From the NCBI GenBank assembly GCA_046328125.1, contig JAXLXF010000010.1, forward strand, positions 1-64,000: a stretch of 64,000 nucleotides of DNA. Direction: 5' to 3'. The translations under genes were made by a program, and so were the position numbers. Positions 27,101 through 35,714 of this stretch are shown here, one piece after another (the stretch's first letter is position 1; each line of letters starts with the position of its first letter). The notes under the pieces were generated by a model that had not been told where the DNA came from, did not search any database, and worked only from the letters and a program-made list of their open reading frames with translations. Source of the stretch: JADZEM01 sp046328125 (GTDB lineage Bacteria > Chloroflexota > UBA6077 > JACCZL01).

Positions 27101-29563
27101 GGGAAGCAACTGCAGCCGATCCTGGTTCCGAACATCCACGACGACAGCCGCTTCAGTCCCGCGGTTGCCGAGTTCTGGGCTGGCATTGGCGTGCACGCCG
27201 TGCTGGCGACGCCCGTGATGGTAGAAGGCAAACTGCTGGCCGTCCTGAGCCTCGGACTGCACCGAGCCGCGGATCTCACTCCTGAGGATCGTGCCCTGAT
27301 CCAGACGCTCGCGGACCAGGCAGCTATTGCGATCCGCAACGCCTCGCTCTACAAGCTGATCGGCGACTCGAACCAGATGCTCGAAGAGAGCAACAAGTCG
27401 CTGGAAGAGATGGTGCTTCGCGCGAACGAGCTCGCAGTAGCCGCTCAGGCCGCCGACCACGCGAAAAGCGATTTCCTGGCAACGATGAGCCACGAGATCC
27501 GAACTCCGATGAACGGGGTCATCGGGATGACCGAGCTGCTGCTGGACTCGCCGTTGAACGAGCATCAGCGCGAGCAGGCGGACACCATCCAGTCCAGCGC
27601 CAACGCCCTGTTGACCATCGTCAACGACATCCTGGACTTCTCGAAGATCGAGGCTGGACGGCTCGAGCTAGAAGAGGTCGCGTTCGATCTTCGGGAGACC
27701 GTCGAAGACGTGGCGGAGCTTCTGAGCAACAGCGCCTCCCGCAAGGGGATCGAGCTGCTGCTCCAGGTGGATGCCGACGTGCCAGAGCATCTGGTCGGCG
27801 ATCCTGGCCGCCTGCGCCAGGTCCTGACAAATCTGGTCGGCAACGCGATCAAGTTCACCGAGCGCGGCGTGGTCGAGCTGCGAGTAGCGAGTAGCGAGCT
27901 GCGAGGGGCGAGGGGCGAGGATGCCGACTCGTCCCTCGCCCCTCGCCCCTCGCCCCTGGTCTTCTCCGTACGCGACACCGGCATCGGGATCGACGCAGCC
28001 ACGATGTCGCGCCTGTTCCAGCCCTTCAGTCAGGCCGAGGCCGGCACCAGCCGGCGCTACGGCGGGACCGGACTCGGGCTGGCCATCTGCAAGCGGCTGG
28101 TCGAGCTGATGGGCGGCCAGATCGGCGTGGTCACCGAGCAGGGCGTCGGCAGCACCTTTACGTTCACCTGTCTGCTGCGGCAACCCGACCTCGGCACAGC
28201 CGCGCCGTCCACCCGGGCCGTCCCGACCATTGGCGAGAGCTGGCGTGTCGCGCAGCGCGTGCTGGTGGTGGACGACCTGGCGGCCAATCGCACGATCTTG
28301 CAGGCGGAGCTGACCGCCCTGGGGCTCGAATCTACCTGCGTCGAAGACCCTCGCGTCGCGCTGGACGTACTGCGTGGAGCCGCGACCCACGGCCGGCCGT
28401 ACACCTGCGTCCTGCTGGATTATCGAATGGCGCCGCTGGACGGCATCCAGACCGCCCGCGAGATCGACGCCGACCCACTCCTGAGTGGGACGCCGCTGGT
28501 GCTGCTGGCATCAGGCTTCGAGGACGCCGACCGGAGCCGGGCACAGTCAGCTGGCATCGGCGCGATCCTGGACAAGCCGGTCCGTCGGGCGCAGCTCGTC
28601 CAGGTGATGCACCGGCTCTCGTCGCCTGACGAGCTCGCTCTGGAGACAGCTTCAGCCCTGTCCGCCTCCACGGTCAGCGCCGCCGAGCGCGGCTCCCGCC
28701 CGAAAGTGCTGGTGGTGGAGGACTCGCCGGTCAACCAGCGCGTTGCCCTGGGGCTGCTGGAGAAGATCGGGTACGAGGCGGACGTAGCGAACAACGGCCT
28801 CGAAGGGCTGATCGCGGTCGAGCGCCAGGCATACCGCGTCGTGCTGATGGACTGCCTGATGCCGGAGATGGACGGCTACCAGACGACCGTCGAGATCCGC
28901 CGCCGCGAGCAGGCCGAGGGCCGCCCGCGCATCCCGATTGTCGCGTTGACCGCCAGCGCCCGTTCCGTGGACCGACAGCGCTGCCTCGACGCCGGTATGG
29001 ACGACTTCCTGTCCAAGCCGATTCGTGGCGCCAACCTCGCCGCGGTGCTGGCGCGCTGGACGGCCAATCCAGCCGACCGTCAGTCGCGTGCCGGCGACGG
29101 CTTGCCAGTCGACGGCGCCCGCATGGTGGCCGCCGTGGACGGCCCCCTCACTGATGGCGAACCCATGCTGGCGAACGACCGGTCGAACGAGCTGACCGTC
29201 GTCCGGCTGGACCCGGCCGCGCTCGACCCGATCCGCGAGATCGAGGAGATGGGGCGGTCAGGGCTCTTCGAGGAGATGCTGGCGCTGTTCCGCACCGAGG
29301 GCGGGGTCCGCCTGTCGGACGTCGAGCGTGCCGTGGCCCAGGACGACGCCCAGGCCGTCTACCGGCTGGCGCACACCATGAAGGGCGAAGCGATGGCCTG
29401 GGGAGCCACCGACCTGGCGAACGCCGCCCTCTCCCTGGAGGAGCAGGCGCGGGACGGCAGCCTGGCGGACGTCGATGGCTCGGTCCAGGAGCTGCGACGG
29501 CTGTTCGAGGCGACCTTGATCGCGCTGGAGAACGTACGTCTGACGCCCTCTCTGACGCACTGA
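24129..29563 (+). CDS. Large hybrid sensor histidine kinase (membrane, Cache, HAMP, PAS, GAF, HisKA, HATPase, REC-REC, HPt), frameshifted
   Basis: A membrane hybrid kinase of about 1,810 aa. The first 250 residues form several hydrophobic helices. A Cache-like sensor (RAYPSVIAFATYDRDG) follows, then a helix, HAMP (RRVTRPLATLSTMVERFADG), PAS, two GAF domains, HisKA with SHEIRTPMNGVIGM, HATPase (NLVGNAIKF, DTGIGID, YGGTGLGLAICK), two receiver domains (LLDYRMAPLDG and LMDCLMPEMDG) and an HPt domain with AHTMKGEAMAWG. The segment up to about 25050 is in one frame and the rest in another; one missing base around 25040-25065 explains it. An in-frame heptamer array of 77 bp lies inside the HATPase domain (27882-27958). 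It resembles BarA-type phosphorelays. No partner regulator is adjacent. Confidence 0.85.
27882..27958. repeat. Heptamer array within the kinase ATPase domain
   Basis: Eleven 7-bp units in phase: GAGTAGC x2, GAGCTGC, GAGGGGC x2, GAGGATG, CCGACTC, GTCCCTC, GCCCCTC x2, GCCCCTG. The first units match the array after rpoD. It encodes a charged, Arg/Ala/Ser-rich loop between VVELRV and VFSVRDTGIG, keeping the frame open. Confidence 0.85.
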
Positions 29564-29660
29564 GGCGGCGCAGGAAGTCACGGGCCTTGTCGCTGAGCCT
29601 TCTGACAAGTTACGGTCTCAGACCAAACCGGCCTTGCTGGACGGAAGGTTCGGACCCGTC

Positions 29661-29669
29661 TGATACAAT
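29661..29669 (+). promoter_or_regulatory. Extended -10 promoter for alaS
   Basis: TGA followed by TACAAT forms a TGn extended -10 box, 98 bp before the alaS start. No -35 box fits at 16-18 bp spacing. The region 29564-29766 otherwise holds no gene. Confidence 0.5.
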
Positions 29670-29766
29670 CCCTCCGAGTCGGCCGGACGCGCATCCACCA
29701 GGACACACCGTCGGAGCGCGCGGTTTCCAGTCGCGATTCTCCGACATCGGCGGGTGATCCACGGTT

Positions 29767-32409
29767 ATGCCCTCTCGTCCGCGACCCACCACGAGCGACG
29801 AGGTCCGTCGCGCATTCGTCGAGTTCTTCGCGGAGCGCGGCCACGTCCACCAGCCGAGCTCCAGCCTGGTCCCGTTCAACGACCCGAGCGTGCTGCTGAC
29901 CACGGCCGGCATGCAGCAGATGATCCCGTACATGCTCGGGCGCGAGGTGCCGCCAGCCATCAGGATGACGTCGGTCCAGAAGTGCTTCCGGACCGGCGAC
30001 ATCGACGAGGTCGGCAACCCCAGGAACCTGACCTTCTTCGAGATGATGGGCAACTTCTCGATCGGGGACTACTTCAAAGAGTCGATCGTACCCTGGGCCT
30101 GGGAATTCATCACCGAGTGGCTCCAGCTGCCGCCCGAGAAGGTGTACGTCACCGTCCACCCGAGCGACGACGAAGCGCGGCAGATCTGGAAGAGCATCGG
30201 CTTCCCGGCCGAGCGCATCAGCGACCTCGAAGACAACTGGTGGGGGCCGCCTGGCGCCGAAGGTCCGTGTGGCCCCGACTCGGAGCTCTACTACGACTGG
30301 GGTCCGGAGATGGGCTGCGGCAGCCCGGACTGCGCCCCCGGCTGCGAGTGTGACCGTTTCCTGGAGTTCTGGAACCTTGTGTTCATGCAGTTCTACCAGG
30401 ACCGCCAGGGCAACCGGACGCCGCTCGCGAAGGCGAACGTGGACACCGGATCTGGCCTGGAGCGGGTCAGCGCGATCATGCAGCAGGTGCACACCGTCTA
30501 CGAGACAGACCTGTTCCGCCCGATCATCGACGAGGTGGCGCGGATCGCCGGGACCGAGTTCGGCGTGGACGAGGCCCACGACTACGCCCTGCGCGTCGTC
30601 TCCGACCACGCCCGTGGCGCGACCTTCCTGGCGGCGGACGGCGTGGTGCCCGGCAACGAGGGGCGCGGCTACGTCATGCGCCGGATCGTGCGGCGGGCCG
30701 TGCGCTACGGTCGTAAGCTCGACATCCGCGATCCGTTCCTGGCGACGGTCGTCGGGCGGGTGATCGAGCGGATGCAGGAGCACTACCCGGAGCTTCAGCA
30801 GCGCCGCGCCGGCATCGTCGAGACGATTGCCCTCGAAGAGGCGCGTTTCGCCGACACGCTCGCCTCCGGCACCGAGCGCCTGAACGAGTGGATGGCGCAG
30901 GCCCAGGAGCGCGGCGAGACGAGCGTGGCCGGTCAGCTGCTGTTCACCCTGCACGACACGTTCGGCTTCCCGTTCGAGCTGTCCGAGGAGATGCTGGCCG
31001 AGGCCGGTATGACCGCCGACCGGGCCGGCTTCGACGCCGCGATGGAGGAGCAGCGCTCCCGCAGCCGGGCGACTGCGCGGTTCCAGGGCGTCGCCGAGAG
31101 CAAGGCGTACGAGATCGGGGACGTGCCCGCGACGACCTTCCTGGGCTACGACCACGTCGCCAGCACTGGCACGATTCTTGCCTTGCGCGACGGCGACCAG
31201 GCGGTCGCGCAGCTCGGCGCCGGCCAGGAAGGCACGATCGTCCTGGATCGGACGGCGTTCTACCCCGAGGGTGGCGGACAGATCGGCGACAGCGGCCTCA
31301 TCGAGACCGAAGACGGCCTCTTCCGCGTCACCGACACGCGGCGCATCGACGACCGTCATATCGCCCATTTTGGGGTCGTGGAGCGGGGCGTGCTGCGAAA
31401 CGGTGGGGACGTTCAGGGTCGGGTGGACCCGGCGCAGCGCGCGCACTCCGCCCGCCACCACACGATCACCCACATCCTGCACCGCACGCTCAAGGACATC
31501 CTTGGCGAGAGCACCGAGCAGAAAGGCTCGCTGGTCGCGCCGCACGTGGCCCGCTTCGACTTCAACTACCCACGCGGCCTCTCACGCGATCAACTGGAGC
31601 AGTTGAACGCCACCATCAACCGCCACGTGCTGGAGAACCTGCCGGTGATGTGGCAGGTGATGGGCATCGACGAAGCACGCAAGGCTGGCGCGGTGGCGAT
31701 CTTCGGCGAGAAGTACGGCAGCCAGGTCCGGATGGTGGACATCGGCGGCTGGAGCAAGGAGCTGTGCGGCGGCACCCACGTCGGCCGCTCTGGCGACATC
31801 GGTCCGGCCATCCTGGTCCGCGAATCCGGCCTCGCCAGCGGCATCCGCCGCGTCGAGGTGCTGGCCGGCGAGCCGGCCTTCAACCACGCCTGGGAGCAGC
31901 AGGAGCGCCTGTTGCATCTCGCGCGGCAGGTCGGGGCGCCGGTCGACCAGATCGAGGCGAAGCTCGCCGCGTTGATCGAGGATCTGGATCAGGCTCGGCG
32001 CGAGGCGAGCCGGCTGGAGCAGCAGCTCGCGGCCCGAAATGCGACGCAACTGGTGGACTCGGCCGTTAAGGTTGGAGACGTCAGCGTGCTGGCCGCTCAG
32101 GTGGACGTGTCCAGCCGCGACGCGTTGCGCGAGATGGCGGATCAGCTGCGTTCCAAGCTCGGGACGTCGGTGGTCGCGTTGGGCGCGAGCTTCGACGGAC
32201 AGCAGGCGTTCGTGGTCGGTGCGAGCAAAGATGCCGTGGAGCGGGGTGCCAGCGCGGGAGAGATCCTGCGCCAGGCGCTGGCAGCGGCCGGTGGCAAGGG
32301 CGGTGGCCGCCCGGACTTCGCCCAGGGGGGCGTCAAAGAGGCGAGCCAGCTCGGCGTCGCGCTGGCTCAGATAGTCCCGCTCGTCGAGCGCGCAGTTGGA
32401 GGGCCGTAG
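29767..32409 (+). CDS. alaS: Alanyl-tRNA synthetase
   Basis: Charges tRNA-Ala with alanine in the cytosol. The 880-aa length is full size. The class II catalytic core begins RRAFVEFFAERGHVHQPSSS and contains RMTSVQKCFRTGDIDEVGN and FFEMMGNFSIGDYFK. The editing domain shows the zinc motif HSARHHTITHILH near residue 560 and CGGTHVGRSGDIG near residue 660. A short C-terminal oligomerisation domain ends the protein. An extended -10 promoter is seen upstream. It leads an operon with the baseplate-J-like protein (4 bp gap), ruvX and mltG. Confidence 0.97.
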   Translation: MPSRPRPTTSDEVRRAFVEFFAERGHVHQPSSSLVPFNDPSVLLTTAGMQQMIPYMLGREVPPAIRMTSVQKCFRTGDIDEVGNPRNLTFFEMMGNFSIGDYFKESIVPWAWEFITEWLQLPPEKVYVTVHPSDDEARQIWKSIGFPAERISDLEDNWWGPPGAEGPCGPDSELYYDWGPEMGCGSPDCAPGCECDRFLEFWNLVFMQFYQDRQGNRTPLAKANVDTGSGLERVSAIMQQVHTVYETDLFRPIIDEVARIAGTEFGVDEAHDYALRVVSDHARGATFLAADGVVPGNEGRGYVMRRIVRRAVRYGRKLDIRDPFLATVVGRVIERMQEHYPELQQRRAGIVETIALEEARFADTLASGTERLNEWMAQAQERGETSVAGQLLFTLHDTFGFPFELSEEMLAEAGMTADRAGFDAAMEEQRSRSRATARFQGVAESKAYEIGDVPATTFLGYDHVASTGTILALRDGDQAVAQLGAGQEGTIVLDRTAFYPEGGGQIGDSGLIETEDGLFRVTDTRRIDDRHIAHFGVVERGVLRNGGDVQGRVDPAQRAHSARHHTITHILHRTLKDILGESTEQKGSLVAPHVARFDFNYPRGLSRDQLEQLNATINRHVLENLPVMWQVMGIDEARKAGAVAIFGEKYGSQVRMVDIGGWSKELCGGTHVGRSGDIGPAILVRESGLASGIRRVEVLAGEPAFNHAWEQQERLLHLARQVGAPVDQIEAKLAALIEDLDQARREASRLEQQLAARNATQLVDSAVKVGDVSVLAAQVDVSSRDALREMADQLRSKLGTSVVALGASFDGQQAFVVGASKDAVERGASAGEILRQALAAAGGKGGGRPDFAQGGVKEASQLGVALAQIVPLVERAVGGP

Positions 32410-32413
32410 ACCC

Positions 32414-33877
32414 GTGGCGACAGCATCCGCGACACCTCCGGCGGCGGCTCAGGAGGTGATCTTCCTCGATCTCGACGACGACCTCGGTACGGTCAGGGCG
32501 AAGCTCGAATCGTCCGCCGCCGACGAGGTGTACGTCGTGATCCCGCGCCGCTCGCCGATCCTGCGGACGCCGCTCGAATTCCGTATCCTCGCACGCCTGA
32601 CCCATCAGCTCTCGTCCGAGACGATCATCGTCAGCGGCGACGGCAACCGCCGTTCGCTGGCTCGCCAGGAGGGTCTCCGGACCCGTCGGTCGGTGCGCTC
32701 GCTGTCGCATCTGACCCGCCCGCCGGGGACGCGCTCGTGGGGCCTGCCAGCCCTGCCAGACTGGGTGCCGCTGCCCTCGTTCACCGGCCTGCTCCTGACC
32801 ACCGTGGTGGCAGGATTGGCGGTGGTGGTGCTCTTCGGCATCCTGCCCGTCATGAAGGTGACGGTCTCGCCGCAGACGGTCTCCCAGAACCAGGATCTGG
32901 AGATCATCGTCGATCCGACCCAGAAGCAGGTGGACGTCTCGCGGCGGCTGGTGCCCGGCGAGATCCTCCAGCAGCGCGTCGAGGTGGTCGGCTCGATGCC
33001 GGCCAGCGGCGGCAAGAAGCTGGGCCGCGACAAGGCGCGCGGCGAGGTCATGTTCATCAGTCAGGTGAACCAGAACGTCAGCATCCCGCGCGGCTCGATC
33101 CTGCTCTCCAACAACAACCTGAAATTCGCCACGGACCAGGACGTCCAGGTGCCACCGCTCAGCCTGGGCGCCATTCGCGTCGGGATCACGGCGGTGGACG
33201 CGGGCATCGGCAGCAACGTCGGGCCGCGCGCCATCGTTCGCTTCGAGAACCCGGCCCTGGCCGGCATCCAGCCCCGCAACGACGGCGCCATTCAAGGCGG
33301 CTCGGACCGTGATGGCAAGGTGGTCACCGCCGACGACGTGGCGAAACTGAAGGAGCAGCTCCAGAACCGCGCGCGCGAGCAGGCGCTCGCCGAGCTGTAC
33401 GCACGCGCCGGCGGCGACCGCTCCCTGGTCCAGCAGAGCGTGCGCCTGCGCCCCGAGGGTGAGGCGTTCGAGCCGGCCGTAGACTCCGAGGCCGACCAGG
33501 TAAACGGCCGATTCGCGGTGGTGGCGAGCGCGGTCGTGTTCGTGAACGCCGACTTCAACGGACTGGTCCAGAAGACGTTCCTGGCGATCGCCGGTCCCGG
33601 CTTCGACCTGCCGATCAGCCAGCTGGGCGTCGGGACGCCGGAAGTGCTCGGCGTGGACGACAACAAGGTCCGGATCCGGACCCGCTCCAAGGCCGACCTC
33701 GTGCGCCAGGTCAACGGCGACGAGCTGGTGGGCCAGCTCCGCTGGAAGAGCCCGGCCGAGGCCCGAAACGTGCTGTCTCGGGTGGACGGCCTGAGCGGGG
33801 TTCAGAAGATCGAGCTCACACCAGACTGGGCGCTCCGTGCGTACCGGGTCGAGGTGACCGTCCAGGCCCCGAAGTGA
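32414..33877 (+). CDS. Baseplate J/gp47-like membrane protein
   Basis: A 487-aa protein starting at GTG 32414, 4 bp after the alaS stop. The first 125 residues are predicted cytosolic, beginning EVIFLDLDDDLGTVRAKLE, with an alternating pattern like nucleotide-binding folds. One transmembrane helix (FTGLLLTTVVAGLAVVVLFG) follows near residue 128. The outer part is beta-rich, with NVSIPRGSILLSNNNLKFAT and VDAGIGSNVGP, which is the pattern of the Baseplate_J domain, used in phage baseplates but also found in bacterial envelope proteins. No phage genes are near, so a housekeeping envelope role is likely. The conserved neighbours (alaS, ruvX, mltG) suggest it acts with cell wall growth. The function is unknown. 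Confidence 0.7.
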   Translation: MATASATPPAAAQEVIFLDLDDDLGTVRAKLESSAADEVYVVIPRRSPILRTPLEFRILARLTHQLSSETIIVSGDGNRRSLARQEGLRTRRSVRSLSHLTRPPGTRSWGLPALPDWVPLPSFTGLLLTTVVAGLAVVVLFGILPVMKVTVSPQTVSQNQDLEIIVDPTQKQVDVSRRLVPGEILQQRVEVVGSMPASGGKKLGRDKARGEVMFISQVNQNVSIPRGSILLSNNNLKFATDQDVQVPPLSLGAIRVGITAVDAGIGSNVGPRAIVRFENPALAGIQPRNDGAIQGGSDRDGKVVTADDVAKLKEQLQNRAREQALAELYARAGGDRSLVQQSVRLRPEGEAFEPAVDSEADQVNGRFAVVASAVVFVNADFNGLVQKTFLAIAGPGFDLPISQLGVGTPEVLGVDDNKVRIRTRSKADLVRQVNGDELVGQLRWKSPAEARNVLSRVDGLSGVQKIELTPDWALRAYRVEVTVQAPK

Positions 33878-33878
33878 G

Positions 33879-34379
33879 GTGGAAGAGCCCCGAGCAGGAC
33901 GTGTCCTGGCGCTCGACCCTGGAGAGCGGCGCGTCGGCGTCGCGTTGAGCGACGAGCTTGGCATTCTCGCCAGCCCGCTCTGTATCCTCCAGCGCCGCGC
34001 GCCAGACCGCGTGCAGGCCATCCTCGCGCTGGTGCGCGAGCACGGCGTGGTGGAGATCGTCGTCGGGTTCCCGCGCACCTTGCGCGGCGAGGTCGGGCCA
34101 CAGGCTCGGCGGGTTGAGCGGTTCGTCGAGGAGCTGCGAGACGCTCTCGACCTACCGGTGAGGACATGGGACGAAACGTACTCGACGGCGGAAGCGAGGG
34201 ACCGGCTGGCCGCGACTGGTCGCGGCCGGGCCAGCAGCAGGCCGTCCGCTGGCCGCCGCGGGCGGGCGGGTCAGGCGGTGGTTCACGTGGACGCCGTGGC
34301 GGCGGCGGTGATCCTTCAGGAGTACCTGGACTCGCGGCGGCCGCCAAGATCGTCATCGCCCTGGTCGCCGTCGCCCTGA
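33879..34379 (+). CDS. ruvX: RuvX/YqgF-family putative Holliday junction resolvase
   Basis: A 166-aa RNase H-fold protein of the YqgF/RuvX family, involved in rRNA processing or branched DNA resolution. The first catalytic Asp lies in LALDPGERRVGVALSDE near residue 12. VVEIVVGFPRTLRGE near residue 60 and DETYSTAEARDRL near residue 98 are the following motifs, and VDAVAAAVILQEYLDSR near residue 137 is the C-terminal helix with the last acidic residue. The GTG start lies 1 bp after the upstream stop. The last 214 bp overlap the mltG frame. The final residues after LDSR are not conserved and may be only a consequence of the missing earlier stop. Confidence 0.9.
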   Translation: MEEPRAGRVLALDPGERRVGVALSDELGILASPLCILQRRAPDRVQAILALVREHGVVEIVVGFPRTLRGEVGPQARRVERFVEELRDALDLPVRTWDETYSTAEARDRLAATGRGRASSRPSAGRRGRAGQAVVHVDAVAAAVILQEYLDSRRPPRSSSPWSPSP

Positions 34380-35422
34380 TCGCCGGTGCGGGTCTGTTCG
34401 CCTACAGCCTGTTCGGCGGCATCGGTGGCCTGCCAGGAGTGGTCAAGGGCAGCATCAGCCAGCTGGACACGCCCATCAGCGACGACTCGACGCCGGTCAA
34501 GTTCACGGTGCCGCCCGGCCGCTCGGCGGTCCAGATCGGCGACGACCTGATGGCGGCGGGGCTGATCCGCTCGCCGTTGACGTTCCGGACCCTGGTCGAA
34601 GCGAGAGGCGTCAGCAACAAGATCGAGTCTGGCGACTACACGCTCAGCAAGGCGATGACGACCAGCGAGATCATCGTGGTGCTCTCGCGCGGGGCGAGCC
34701 GGACCGGCATCGCCATCACGATCCCAGAGGGCTGGCGCGCCGAACAGGCCGCCCAGAAGGCCGAGGAGATCGGCATCGCGCGGGCGGACGAGGTGCTAGG
34801 GCTGGTGCGCGGCGGCGCGGGGGCCGGCCTGCCGCTGGCCGAGCCGCCCCCACAGGGCGCCTCGCTGGAGGGGTACCTCTTCCCCGAGACGTACGAAGTT
34901 GCGAAGGGCGCCACGGCCAGGACGCTGGTCGAGATGATGGCGAAGCAGTTCGACACGTCGGTGACGCCCGCCATGCGACAGCAGTTCACGAAGCAGGGCT
35001 TGACGCTCCATCAGGGCGTCACGCTCGCCTCGATTGTCGAGCGCGAGGCCCAGATCCCGGCCGAGCAGCCGGTCATCGCCAGCGTCTACCTGAACCGCTT
35101 GCGGCGGGACATGCCGCTCCAGGCCGACCCCACCGTCCAGTTCGCCGTCGCCAACGCGGACCTGACCCAGGCGGCTGGCTTCGGTTACTGGAAGCGCGAG
35201 CTGACCCGCGACGACCTCCGCTCGACCTCCCCGTACAACACCTACGTGCAGCGCGGCTTGCCGCCGGGGCCGATCTGTAGCCCTGGTCTGGCGGCGCTGG
35301 AGGCCGTGGCGAACCCGGCCCAGACGGAGTACCTGTTCTTCGTGGCGAAGGGCGACGGCGGCCACGTCTTCGCCAAGACGGACACCGAGCACGCCGCGAA
35401 CGTCGAGCGGTACCGGCGGTGA
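34166..35422 (+). CDS. mltG: Endolytic murein transglycosylase
   Basis: An inner-membrane lytic transglycosylase that cuts nascent peptidoglycan strands. One transmembrane helix (KIVIALVAVALIAGAGLFAY) sits near residue 62. The YceG domain follows, with LEGYLFPETYEV near residue 232, the catalytic Glu in SIVEREAQIPAE near residue 292, and YLNRLRRDMPLQADPTVQFA. It ends with VFAKTDTEHAANVERYRR. The only upstream start is the ATG at 34166, which adds a Gly/Arg-rich cytosolic tail and overlaps ruvX by 214 bp. This long overlap is unusual, but a Gly-rich tail is plausible for this protein. The start remains uncertain. Confidence 0.9.
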   Translation: MGRNVLDGGSEGPAGRDWSRPGQQQAVRWPPRAGGSGGGSRGRRGGGGDPSGVPGLAAAAKIVIALVAVALIAGAGLFAYSLFGGIGGLPGVVKGSISQLDTPISDDSTPVKFTVPPGRSAVQIGDDLMAAGLIRSPLTFRTLVEARGVSNKIESGDYTLSKAMTTSEIIVVLSRGASRTGIAITIPEGWRAEQAAQKAEEIGIARADEVLGLVRGGAGAGLPLAEPPPQGASLEGYLFPETYEVAKGATARTLVEMMAKQFDTSVTPAMRQQFTKQGLTLHQGVTLASIVEREAQIPAEQPVIASVYLNRLRRDMPLQADPTVQFAVANADLTQAAGFGYWKRELTRDDLRSTSPYNTYVQRGLPPGPICSPGLAALEAVANPAQTEYLFFVAKGDGGHVFAKTDTEHAANVERYRR

Positions 35423-35430
35423 AAGAAGAA

Positions 35431-35478
35431 ACGCCCCTCACCCCCCAGCCCCCTCTCCCGCAAGCGGAAGAGGGGGAG
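35431..35478. repeat. Inverted repeat family D, copy
   Basis: CCCCTCACCCCCCAGCCCCC is followed by CTCTCCCGC and a partial inverted arm (AGCGGAAGAGGGGGAG). It starts 8 bp after the mltG stop, so it may serve as transcript terminator. Confidence 0.7.
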
Positions 35479-35484
35479 ATGAGC

Positions 35485-35549
35485 GGGGGCGCAATGAATT
35501 GCGCCCGTACTAGGTCCGTCCTGGTAGGGGCGCAATTCATTGCGCCCCC
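35485..35549. repeat. Inverted repeat family C, copy 3
   Basis: Arms GGGGGCGCAATGAATTGCGC and the inverted GCGCAATTCATTGCGCCCCC around a 24-bp centre. It abuts family D on one side and the PGPVAP-coding repeat on the other. Confidence 0.85.
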
Positions 35550-35589
35550 GCCCCGTCGCGCCTCCCGGCCCCGTCGCCCTCGGCGTCGT

Positions 35590-35714
35590 CGCCTCCCGGC
35601 CCCGTCGCGCCTCCCGGCCCCGTCGCGCCTCCCGGCCCCGTCGCGCCCCCCGGCCCTGTTGCGCCCCCCGGCCCCGTCGCGCCTCCCGGCCCCGTCGCGC
35701 CCCCCGGCCCCGGT
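35590..35714 (+). repeat. 18-bp tandem repeat coding (PGPVAP)n
   Basis: About seven units of CCTCCCGGCCCCGTCGCG. In the frame of the downstream methyltransferase they read as Pro-Gly-Pro-Val-Ala-Pro, collagen-like. The differences between units (CCT/CCC, CCC/CCT, GTC/GTT) fall in third codon positions. The frame is open from 35514 but contains no ATG, GTG or TTG before 35715. Confidence 0.75.

Noticed and set aside
29564..29766. Possible T-box leader before alaS
   Set aside because: No T-box consensus and no specifier stem is visible; only an extended -10 box is supported.
32414..33877. Baseplate-J-like gene as sign of a prophage
   Set aside because: There are no other phage genes; neighbours are alaS, ruvX and mltG, and the protein has a membrane helix.
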